From positions 1-9,424 of the forward strand of contig DASZGL010000131.1 in NCBI GenBank assembly GCA_035938875.1: a stretch of 9,424 nucleotides of DNA, written 5' to 3'. Position numbers and translations under genes: made by a program. The notes beneath the pieces are model-generated. The model was given only the letters and a program-made list of their open reading frames with translations, searched no databases and was not told where the DNA came from. This stretch comes from DASZGL01 sp035938875. GTDB taxonomy: Bacteria > Chloroflexota > Dormibacteria > Aeolococcales > Aeolococcaceae. This document shows positions 1 to 5,686 of this stretch, piece by piece (within the stretch, counting starts at the first letter, position 1; the number at the start of each line of letters is the position of its first letter).

Positions 1-79
1 GGTCGGGGACGAAGCTGAGGCTCGACTGCTGCCACAGCCGCTGCGCCACCTCGTCGAGAAACGCAGAGGTGATTGCCAT
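1..79 (-). CDS. Unidentified protein, N-terminal fragment (runs off left edge)
   Basis: Only the first 26 codons are inside the window, reading MAITSAFLDEVAQRLWQQSS and then LSFVPD, open to the edge. The ATG at 79-77 shares one base with the mutY stop (TGATG), which is typical of translational coupling, so this gene probably follows mutY in one transcript. There is no Shine-Dalgarno of its own just upstream, which also favours coupling. The visible residues look like a soluble amphipathic helix, with no signal peptide or membrane segment. I do not recognise the family and the fragment is too short to assign a function. It could be a chance open frame, but the exact stop/start overlap argues for a real gene. 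Confidence 0.55.
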   Translation of the reverse strand, partial: MAITSAFLDEVAQRLWQQSSLSFVPD

Positions 80-957
80 CAGCCGATGCTAGGGGACTGC
101 GTGGCCGGCTGATCACCACCGATGAGCCCGTCGCGGCGCAACCCGGCAAGCGCCGACCCCAGCGCGTCGGGTCTGGCCGCGGCAGGGACGTCGCTGACCC
201 GCCGGCGCAACGCTTCGACGTCTGCCGGCGGGTCGTCGCCGAGCATCGCCCGAAGCACGGCGCCGCGGAGCTGGCGCAGGCTACCCGCATACGCCGATTG
301 CCTGCGTGGTGGCGACTCGGGGTGCACCCCGCGAAGGCGCTCGCGTGACGCACACCACGATGCCGCCGGGCACTCCGAGCAGCGCGGCCGTCGCGCCAGG
401 CAGACCGTGGCGCCGATGTCGAAGAGTGCGTAGGCGTAGTCGCGCTTGGTCATCGAGCCCGGACGCGCGTCGACCAGCGCGGTGTCGAGCTGCGACGCCG
501 TGGCCTGGTGAGTCTCTTGTCCCAACGCCGCACGGGCTGCGACGCGACCGAGGTTGACGTCACGGGGTAGAGCCGCCCCCTCGTCGTCGAACGCGAAGAG
601 CAGCAGAGCCCGGGCGGTGTACTCCCCGATCCCGGGGAGGTCGCGTAGTCCCGCCTCGTCGGGCGGCCAGCCCCGCGCCGCCACCTCGCGGGCGGTGGCG
701 TGGAGCGCGCGCGCGCGTCGCGGATAGCCGAGCCCGTCCCACTCCCTGAGCACGTCCTCGAGAGGCGACGCGGCGCACGACTGCGCCACCGGCCAGCGGG
801 CCAGGAACCGCCGCCAGCGGGGCAGGACACGCGCCACCGAGGTCTGCTGGAGCATCACCTCGCTGACCAGGACCGCCCAGGGGTCGCGGGTCTGCCGCCA
901 GGGCAGGTGATGCCGGCCCTTCTCCGCGTACCACGAGGGAAGGGCGTCACTCCACAC
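79..957 (-). CDS. mutY: A/G-specific adenine DNA glycosylase MutY
   Basis: MutY removes adenine mispaired with 8-oxoguanine, starting base excision repair of oxidative damage. The 292-residue product has the HhH-GPD fold. Seen in order: LPW near residue 18-20; SEVMLQQT at 32-39 with catalytic Glu33; GLGY at 75-78, whose Tyr78 aligns with the intercalating Tyr82 of E. coli; a helix-hairpin-helix around 105-115 (LPGIGEYTA); catalytic Asp133 in RDVN; and a 4Fe-4S loop C-x6-C-x2-C-x5-C at Cys186, 193, 196 and 202. The C-terminal part (about 215-292) does not look like the NUDIX-like 8-oxoG-reading domain of E. coli MutY. It resembles the short helical tail I recall from actinobacterial MutY proteins. 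The start is a GTG placing the N-terminus in line with E. coli MutY; no in-frame ATG lies just upstream and there is no Shine-Dalgarno. It is divergent from icd and overlaps the next minus-strand gene by one base. Confidence 0.95.
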   Translation of the reverse strand: MWSDALPSWYAEKGRHHLPWRQTRDPWAVLVSEVMLQQTSVARVLPRWRRFLARWPVAQSCAASPLEDVLREWDGLGYPRRARALHATAREVAARGWPPDEAGLRDLPGIGEYTARALLLFAFDDEGAALPRDVNLGRVAARAALGQETHQATASQLDTALVDARPGSMTKRDYAYALFDIGATVCLARRPRCSECPAASWCASRERLRGVHPESPPRRQSAYAGSLRQLRGAVLRAMLGDDPPADVEALRRRVSDVPAAARPDALGSALAGLRRDGLIGGDQPATQSPSIG

Positions 958-963
958 GCACGG

Positions 964-969
964 ATCGTA
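964..969 (-). promoter_or_regulatory. Candidate -10 element of mutY
   Basis: On the minus strand TACGAT (4 of 6 to TATAAT, and fitting the TANNNT form common in high-GC bacteria) ends 6 nt before the GTG start of mutY. That would make a leaderless mRNA and would explain the missing Shine-Dalgarno. There is no convincing -35 at 16-18 nt, so this is weak. Confidence 0.25.
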
Positions 970-1039
970 GGGCGAGACACCGCCGCGTCGCGCCCGAGCG
1001 CGATGTGCATCTGCGACACTGCCGCCGCAGCACAGGCAT

Positions 1040-1045
1040 GGAGGG
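1040..1045 (+). promoter_or_regulatory. Shine-Dalgarno of icd
   Basis: GGAGGG lies 6 nt before the ATG at 1052 and fixes that start. An upstream ATG at 1038 is out of frame. This is the clearest ribosome binding site in the window; most other starts here lack one. The rest of the 94-bp mutY-icd gap (958-1051) shows no convincing plus-strand promoter. Confidence 0.7.
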
Positions 1046-1051
1046 CATCAC

Positions 1052-2140
1052 ATGGCGCGCCACACCATCACGCTGATCCCCGGGGACGGGGTCGGTCCCG
1101 AGGTCAGCGAGGCGGCGCGACGGGCCATCGATGCCACCGGTGTGGACATCGAGTGGGAGGTACACGACGCCGGTCTCGATGTCATGGAGAAGTACGGGCA
1201 ACCGATGCCCGACCACGTCATCGAATCGATCCGCCGTAACAAGGTGGCGATCAAAGGACCCTTGACAACTCCGGTGGGCAAGGGGATTCGCAGCGTCAAC
1301 GTTGCCTTGCGTCGAGAGCTGGATCTGTATGCCCTGGTGCGTCCCTGCAAGTGGTATCCGGGAGTGCGTTCCCTGTACCGCGACATCGACCTGATCATCG
1401 TGCGGGAGAACACCGAAGACCTCTATGCGGGAATCGAGTTCGCTGAAGGAGAGGCGGACACCCTGCGCCTCATCGACGTCATCGCCGAGCTCGGTGATCG
1501 TCGTCAACTGCGCAGAGACAGCGGCGTCAGCATCAAGCCGATCAGCATCTTCGGCACGCAGCGTGTCTTCCGATTCGCCTTCGACTATGCACAGCGCAAC
1601 TTGCGTCACAAGGTCACCGCGGTGCACAAGGCGAACATCATGAAACACACCGACGGTCTGTGGCTGCGCGTCGCCGAGGAGGTCGCCAAGGAGTTCCCTG
1701 ACGTCGAGTTCGAGGACCGCATCGTCGACAACATGGCGATGCAGTTGGTGCAGAAGCCGGAGCTGTACGACGTCATGGTCATGCCCAACCTGTATGGCGA
1801 CATCCTCAGCGATCTCTGCGCCGGGCTCATCGGTGGGTTGGGGTTGGCGCCAGGCGCCAACATGGGTGACGACATCGCCGTGTTCGAGGCGACCCACGGA
1901 AGCGCGCCCAAGTACACCGGGCTGAACAAGACCAACCCGATGGCGATGATGTTCAGCGGCATGCTCATGCTCCGTCACATCGACGAAGCTGACGCCGCCG
2001 CTCGCCTGGAGCAGGCGCTCGCCGATGTCATCGCGGAAGGCAGCAACGTCACCTATGACATGAAGCCGAATCGCGACGATCCCACGGCGGTGGGAACTTC
2101 CCAGGTGGCCGACGCAGTGGTGGCCCGCTTGCAGGTGTGA
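1052..2140 (+). CDS. icd: Isocitrate dehydrogenase, compact form
   Basis: This 362-residue enzyme of the isocitrate/isopropylmalate dehydrogenase family oxidatively decarboxylates isocitrate to 2-oxoglutarate in the TCA cycle, in the cytoplasm. The stretch GPLTTPVGKGIRSVNVALRR (69-88) is nearly that of E. coli Icd and carries Ser81 and Asn83, which read the gamma-carboxylate of isocitrate and exclude isopropylmalate. Arg87, Arg97 and Arg118 complete the substrate pocket. RENTEDLYAG holds catalytic Tyr125, VHKANIMK holds Lys193, and Asp226, Asp250 and Asp254 are the metal ligands. In the cofactor loop HGSAPKY (282-288), Lys287 and Tyr288 match the NADP-binding Lys344/Tyr345 of E. coli, and Tyr335 matches Tyr391, but the position of Arg395 is proline. 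The protein is about 50 residues shorter than E. coli Icd and lacks the insert before the Asp226 region, as in mitochondrial-type NAD enzymes. NADP use is therefore likely but not certain. A strong ribosome binding site precedes it; it appears to be a single-gene unit. Confidence 0.9.
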   Translation: MARHTITLIPGDGVGPEVSEAARRAIDATGVDIEWEVHDAGLDVMEKYGQPMPDHVIESIRRNKVAIKGPLTTPVGKGIRSVNVALRRELDLYALVRPCKWYPGVRSLYRDIDLIIVRENTEDLYAGIEFAEGEADTLRLIDVIAELGDRRQLRRDSGVSIKPISIFGTQRVFRFAFDYAQRNLRHKVTAVHKANIMKHTDGLWLRVAEEVAKEFPDVEFEDRIVDNMAMQLVQKPELYDVMVMPNLYGDILSDLCAGLIGGLGLAPGANMGDDIAVFEATHGSAPKYTGLNKTNPMAMMFSGMLMLRHIDEADAAARLEQALADVIAEGSNVTYDMKPNRDDPTAVGTSQVADAVVARLQV

Positions 2141-2142
2141 CG

Positions 2143-2161
2143 GCACCGCTGGTCTCGGTGC
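2143..2161 (+). terminator. Weak hairpin downstream of icd
   Basis: GCACCG and CGGTGC form a 6-bp perfect stem with a 7-nt loop, starting 3 nt after the icd stop. There is no T-tract, so termination efficiency would be low or factor-dependent. The rest of the 65-bp gap before the next gene shows no convincing promoter; GTGACA at 2169-2174 resembles a -35 but lacks a matching -10. Confidence 0.3.
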
Positions 2162-2205
2162 ACACCCCGTGACAGGTTCGTCAACGTCTCTTCTCAGACC
2201 GTCCC

Positions 2206-4254
2206 ATGGCGGGGCGGAGAATGGCCGCAATGGACCCCCAGGCCAAGGCCCGTCAGTCGACTCTGCCCTCGTCGGCGGCCGGCCCTCTGGCCACACTGCG
2301 CCGCGCCTGGACGGAGGCGACCGTCGCCGCGGCGCCGGGGGTTGATGGCCTCGACGACCTTCTCGGCCACCGCCTCGAGGCCCTCGACGAAGCCGGACGT
2401 CTCGACGAGGGCTCGCTGCTTGCCGTCGCCGAGGACGGCGCCCAGCTGGCACTCGAAGCTGGATCGGCCGAGACAGCCAGAGAGCTGAGCAAACGCCTGC
2501 GGCGGGCCATCTACGAATACCTGCTCGCCGAGGACGCGGTGGTCGAGGCCGCCAAGGAGGCGCCCCATCGCCACGCCGCCGAGGTGACCCTCAGGGACGG
2601 CGTGATGCTCATCGGTGTCGAGGAGGTGGAGGCGGTTGCCGCCGCGCGGAGCCTCGCCGAGAGCCAGGTGGCCAGTGTCATCGACGGTGCCGGCGCGGAT
2701 GACGTCGTCACCGCCGAGGCGATGCGATCGGCGCTGGAGAGCGACGACGGCGAGTGGGCTGCGGCCACTGACGAGGTCGAGCTCTGGGCGGGCGCCGCCA
2801 CCGGGGTGGCCGAGCAGATCGAGGATCACAGCGGGCCGGCGCCCGCGATCGGCGAGATCGAGGAGGCCGTCGACGTCGAGGAACCGACAGGCGATCTCGG
2901 CGAGGCGCTGGCGATCGTCGAAGAGGCCTACGAAGTCGCCCACGCCGCCGAGGAGGCCGACGCTGAGACCCTGGCGGCGATGGAGGACGCCTTGACGGCG
3001 GTCGAGAGCGCCCTGGTCGAGACTCCGGAGCCGGCCCCGCTCGATCCCGACGCAGCCCTGGTCCCAGTGGAGTTTCGCCGCGATGAGGCGCCGGCGCCAC
3101 CGCCCGACGCGCCGCCGGAAGAGGTGCTCGCGCCCGTGCCTACACCTGAGCCCGAGCTCGAGATCGCCCCCGCACCCGTGCCTACACCTGAACCCGAGCT
3201 CGAGATCGCCCCGGCACCCGAGCCTGAGCTCGCTGTCGCCCCCACGTCTGAGCCCGCGGTCGAGTCCGAGGCGGTCGCCGACGCCGTCGCCGCTCCGGCA
3301 GCGGCACCCGCTGTGGTCGCGCGCGCGGCGAAGAAGGCCGCAACCCCACCGCCGGCCGAGGAGGACCTCATCGGCGTCCCCGCGGTGCCCCTGCCATTCG
3401 AACTCGCCTCGGACTCGTCGACCGCACCGCCTTTTGTCGCGCCGGAGACCCCGCCCATCGCCATGGTGCCGCGCGACGAGTTCCACATCAGCGACGCCTC
3501 GATGTACCTACCCAAGAGCCCGCCGGAGGAGACGCCCGAGTCCTCGCCCGAGGAAGCCGGGTTCGGGCGGTATCCGGCCGCATCCGCCGAGCGCAGCGAA
3601 TGGCAGCAGCGGTTCGCCGAGCCGGAAGCCGACGACGGTCAGCGGCCTCCCGGCTGGAACGTTCGCTTCTCACCCCGACAGCAGCTGTTGGCCGAGCGCA
3701 TGGCGGCCAAGCGACGCGAGGACGCGGTGCGCACCGCGCTGGAGGCTGCTGCCCAGGCCGCGGCGGCATCGGGCAACGACCGCCGCTCGCGCCGCCGTGG
3801 TGGCGACGCCGAACCGCTTGGCAGTTTCGAGGAGGTGCACGCCAAGCTGGAGGATCACCTCAACCGCAAGCGTGGTGCCGAGGTCGGCGCACTGCTGCAG
3901 CGCGCCGCCCAGGAGCTCGGCGGCCGGCACATCGCCGACCTGGCAATGGATGCCGGTGACCGCTGCATGTCCGTCGGCCAGACGCGGGCGGCGACCAACT
4001 GCTTCCTCGCCGCGTGGCGCGCCGACCCCATCTATGAGGCTCCGCTGTGGCGGCTTGCCGACGTCTGCCTCAGCGACCGCGAGGTCAGCCTTGCGGTCGG
4101 CTACCTGGAGCGCGTCGCCGCGCTGATGCGAGCCCGCGGCGACGACGACGGCGCTCTCAACGTCTACCGGAAGATCGTCACCATCGCCCCCGAGCGTCGC
4201 GACATCCGCGACGTCATCAGGTTGGCGCAGACCACCGGTCGCCTCGAGCCCTGA
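2206..4254 (+). CDS. Acidic Ala/Glu/Pro-rich protein with C-terminal TPR-like domain, function unknown
   Basis: I do not recognise this 682-residue protein. Residues about 25-270 are Ala/Glu/Asp-rich and predicted helical, with no membrane segment or signal peptide. Residues 270-450 are Pro/Glu/Ala-rich and probably disordered, including two identical 14-residue repeats and a shortened third (309-346). A basic stretch follows (about 500-532, ending RRSRRRGG). Residues about 555-665 look like TPR helices: AGDRCMSVGQTRAATNCFLA, a second helix pair from 610, and DDGALNVYRKIVTIAPE at 647-663. The layout suggests a cytoplasmic scaffold: a TPR protein-binding end on a long acidic tether. ATGs at 2206, 2221 and 2230 are all in frame. 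A GGAG at 2216-2219 supports the 2230 start (674 residues), so the first eight residues are doubtful. Codon use and GC-rich third positions match the neighbours. It lies downstream of icd, separated by 65 bp, and is convergent with the M16 peptidase gene. Confidence 0.8.
   Translation: MAGRRMAAMDPQAKARQSTLPSSAAGPLATLRRAWTEATVAAAPGVDGLDDLLGHRLEALDEAGRLDEGSLLAVAEDGAQLALEAGSAETARELSKRLRRAIYEYLLAEDAVVEAAKEAPHRHAAEVTLRDGVMLIGVEEVEAVAAARSLAESQVASVIDGAGADDVVTAEAMRSALESDDGEWAAATDEVELWAGAATGVAEQIEDHSGPAPAIGEIEEAVDVEEPTGDLGEALAIVEEAYEVAHAAEEADAETLAAMEDALTAVESALVETPEPAPLDPDAALVPVEFRRDEAPAPPPDAPPEEVLAPVPTPEPELEIAPAPVPTPEPELEIAPAPEPELAVAPTSEPAVESEAVADAVAAPAAAPAVVARAAKKAATPPPAEEDLIGVPAVPLPFELASDSSTAPPFVAPETPPIAMVPRDEFHISDASMYLPKSPPEETPESSPEEAGFGRYPAASAERSEWQQRFAEPEADDGQRPPGWNVRFSPRQQLLAERMAAKRREDAVRTALEAAAQAAAASGNDRRSRRRGGDAEPLGSFEEVHAKLEDHLNRKRGAEVGALLQRAAQELGGRHIADLAMDAGDRCMSVGQTRAATNCFLAAWRADPIYEAPLWRLADVCLSDREVSLAVGYLERVAALMRARGDDDGALNVYRKIVTIAPERRDIRDVIRLAQTTGRLEP
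2216..2219 (+). promoter_or_regulatory. Possible Shine-Dalgarno favouring the 2230 start
   Basis: GGAG sits 10 nt before the ATG at 2230 but lies inside the reading frame if translation begins at 2206. It is only 1 nt from the ATG at 2221, too close to serve that one. No comparable site precedes 2206, so the true N-terminus may be MDPQAKARQS. Confidence 0.4.
3130..3243 (+). repeat. 42-bp in-frame tandem repeat, about 2.7 copies
   Basis: Copies at 3130-3171 and 3172-3213 each encode APVPTPEPELEIAP. They differ at 3 of 42 bases, all synonymous third positions. A third, diverged copy at 3214-3243 encodes APEPELAVAP and lacks 12 bases (the VPTP codons). The unit is a multiple of three, so copy-number change would lengthen or shorten the acidic Pro/Glu linker without a frameshift. 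Confidence 0.9.
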
Positions 4255-4260
4255 CAGGGT

Positions 4261-4285
4261 GGTGCGGCGCGCTGGGCGCCGTGCC
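4261..4285 (+). terminator. Hairpin between convergent genes, favouring the plus-strand transcript
   Basis: GGTGCGGCGC (4261-4270) pairs with GCGCCGTGCC (4276-4285) around a 5-nt loop, 6 nt after the stop of the TPR protein and 8 nt before the stop codon of the M16 gene. In plus-strand RNA all 10 pairs form, two of them G-U. In minus-strand RNA those two become A-C mismatches, so the structure should serve mainly the upstream plus-strand gene. No U-tract follows, so efficiency as an intrinsic terminator is uncertain. Confidence 0.5.
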
Positions 4286-4293
4286 CCCACTGA

Positions 4294-5577
4294 TCACGCG
4301 GCGGCGTCGAGCAGTGCCGTCCCCTGGTCCTGGGGACCGACGAGTGCAAGGCGCACCTGGTCGAGCCCGGCGACGATGCGCTGTCCCACGCGGAGCACGT
4401 CGTCGGCGCTGACCGTGCGAATCGCCTCGGCGCGTTCATCGGGAGTCTCCAGTGGCAGCCCAGCGCGCCAGCGCGCCGCGTACCAGTGCGCGGAGTTGCC
4501 GGCGGTCTCGGTGCTGCGCAGCAGGCGACCAATCATCGACGCCTTGGCGGCGACGAGCTCATCCTCGGGGACCGGTTCCTCGGCCATGCGTCGTAGCTCG
4601 CGCACCGACAGCTGCACGGCGCGGGGTGCGTCGGCGGGACGCGTGGCGGTGCCGATGGTGAACAGTCCGGCGTCGTCGAAGTAGTCATGGCCGGCATTGA
4701 TCCGGTAGGCGAGTCCCTCGCGCTCTCGCACCGTGTGGAAGAGACGCGAGGACATGCCGCTGCCAAAGATGTGTGTCATCACCGCGAGCGGAGTGCGATC
4801 GTCGTCGAGTGCGGGGATGCCGGGCAGCGCCAGAGCCATGTCGACCTGTGGCTCCTCGTCTGCCGATAGTGGTCGCACGTTGGCGATGTAGCGGTCACCC
4901 TGCCCCCACTGCGCGGGGACGCGCGGCTTCGACGCCGCCCTGGGCACGTCGCGGAGCAGCTCGGCTGCCTCGCCGGGGTCAAGGTTGCGGCCACCACTGA
5001 CAACAAGTGCCATGGAGGTGGGGGCGTAGAAGTCGGCGTGGTAACCGACAATGGCGTCGCGGGGCACGCCGGCAACGACTGAGGGATATCCCGCGGCCGA
5101 CCAGGACATCGGCTGATTGCCACCGAAGGCGACGCTGAGCAGGCGGTCGCCGATCCACCCCGTCGGCCGGAGCAGCCGCGCCGCCAGCTCCTGGAGGACG
5201 ACGTTGCGCTCACGCTCGACCTCCGCTGCTTCGAAGAGGGGACGGCTGAGCAGGTCGCAGAGGACATCGGCGAGCTCGGACAGCGACGTCGCCGGGCCCT
5301 CGCCGTAGTAGGCGACCTCTTCGGTGTCGGTGTAGGCGTTGGTGATCGCGCCCAGGCGGTCGACCTCGCGGCTGATCTCCAGCGCCGTCGGGCGGTGACG
5401 CGTGCCCTTGAAGAAGAGGTGCTCGAGGAAGTGGGCCAGGCCCGCTGTCTCGGTGGTCTCGTCGCGTGAGCCGGCGCGGACGATGAGGATGACGCCGACG
5501 TTGCGGCTGCTGGCGATCGGCGCGTTGAGCAGGGTCACGCCGTTGTCCAGCGTGGTCACGGTGGGGGAGGAGGTCAT
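4294..5577 (-). CDS. M16 family zinc metallopeptidase (pitrilysin / processing-peptidase-like)
   Basis: This 427-residue protein is a single-chain M16 peptidase of the size usual for the bacterial subfamily related to mitochondrial processing peptidase beta. The inverted zinc motif H-x-x-E-H is at His49, Glu52 and His53 (HFLEHLFFKGT), and the third ligand Glu130 (NVVLQE) follows after exactly 76 residues, the classic HxxEHx76E spacing. The second half carries FGSGMSSRLF and REREGLAY (271-291), giving the Arg284/Tyr291 pair that in this family holds the substrate backbone. Both halves of the clamshell are thus present and the enzyme should be active, probably cleaving peptides or unfolded segments. 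There is no signal peptide, so it is cytoplasmic. The ATG at 5577-5575 has at best a distant GGAG. The gene is divergent from mrfA across a 109-bp gap and convergent with the TPR protein. Its natural substrate cannot be read from the sequence. Confidence 0.93.
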   Translation of the reverse strand: MTSSPTVTTLDNGVTLLNAPIASSRNVGVILIVRAGSRDETTETAGLAHFLEHLFFKGTRHRPTALEISREVDRLGAITNAYTDTEEVAYYGEGPATSLSELADVLCDLLSRPLFEAAEVERERNVVLQELAARLLRPTGWIGDRLLSVAFGGNQPMSWSAAGYPSVVAGVPRDAIVGYHADFYAPTSMALVVSGGRNLDPGEAAELLRDVPRAASKPRVPAQWGQGDRYIANVRPLSADEEPQVDMALALPGIPALDDDRTPLAVMTHIFGSGMSSRLFHTVREREGLAYRINAGHDYFDDAGLFTIGTATRPADAPRAVQLSVRELRRMAEEPVPEDELVAAKASMIGRLLRSTETAGNSAHWYAARWRAGLPLETPDERAEAIRTVSADDVLRVGQRIVAGLDQVRLALVGPQDQGTALLDAAA

Positions 5578-5617
5578 GGGAACAGTGTGCCCAACTCCAC
5601 GAGGGTCACACGCTCAC

Positions 5618-5629
5618 CCGCAGCTGCGG
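5618..5629. other. 12-bp perfect palindrome in the M16-mrfA intergenic region
   Basis: CCGCAGCTGCGG is self-complementary over all 12 bases. It lies 41 bp upstream of the M16 start and about 20 bp upstream of the mrfA -35. It could be an operator for a dimeric regulator of either gene; in DNA this GC-rich a chance palindrome is also possible. I do not recognise it as a known site. Confidence 0.3.
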
Positions 5630-5648
5630 ACGCGTTCGCCTGACGGGG

Positions 5649-5677
5649 TTGCCAGTCGAACATCTGTTCGTTATGCT
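5649..5677 (+). promoter_or_regulatory. Sigma-70-type promoter of mrfAB, probably leaderless
   Basis: The -35 TTGCCA (5649-5654, 5 of 6 to TTGACA) and the -10 TATGCT (5672-5677, 4 of 6 to TATAAT) are separated by exactly 17 bp. Transcription would start near 5684-5687, at or within 3 nt of the mrfA ATG at 5687, so the mRNA would be leaderless. This agrees with the absence of any Shine-Dalgarno. The spacer is occupied by the LexA-type box. Confidence 0.7.
5657..5670. promoter_or_regulatory. LexA-type SOS box upstream of mrfA
   Basis: CGAACATCTGTTCG is a perfect CGAAC-N4-GTTCG inverted repeat, matching all ten conserved positions of the LexA box known from Bacillus (CGAAC-N4-GTTCG) and mycobacteria (TCGAAC-N4-GTTCGA). 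It sits between the -35 and -10, where bound repressor would block RNA polymerase. Its start is 17 bp from the mrfA ATG. The M16 gene start is 80 bp away on the other side, so control of that gene is less likely. Confidence 0.8.
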
Positions 5678-5686
5678 GCGCAGCCC

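Noticed and set aside
1052..2140. 3-isopropylmalate, homoisocitrate or tartrate dehydrogenase instead of isocitrate dehydrogenase
   Set aside because: The IRSVNVALRR segment with Ser81 and Asn83 is the isocitrate signature; the leucine- or aromatic-type substrate residues of the other enzymes are absent, and there are no leu or lys pathway genes nearby.
2166..2205. Promoter upstream of the TPR protein gene
   Set aside because: GTGACA at 2169-2174 resembles a -35, but no TANNNT or other credible -10 lies 16-18 bp downstream.
947..2452. A 501-codon minus-strand open frame opposite icd
   Set aside because: The plus strand encodes a complete isocitrate dehydrogenase with all catalytic residues; the reverse frame has no domain and overlaps the start of mutY.
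2194..3515. Long minus-strand frames (430 and 195 codons) opposite the TPR protein, one Gly/Ser-rich with repeats
   Set aside because: The repeats are the reverse reading of the 42-bp plus-strand repeat. The plus frame continues intact for 682 codons into a TPR-like domain, so it is the better candidate.
5402..5686. N-terminal extension of mrfA by 95 codons
   Set aside because: It runs antisense over the conserved start of the M16 peptidase gene and across the promoter and LexA box, and its translation resembles nothing in the helicase family.
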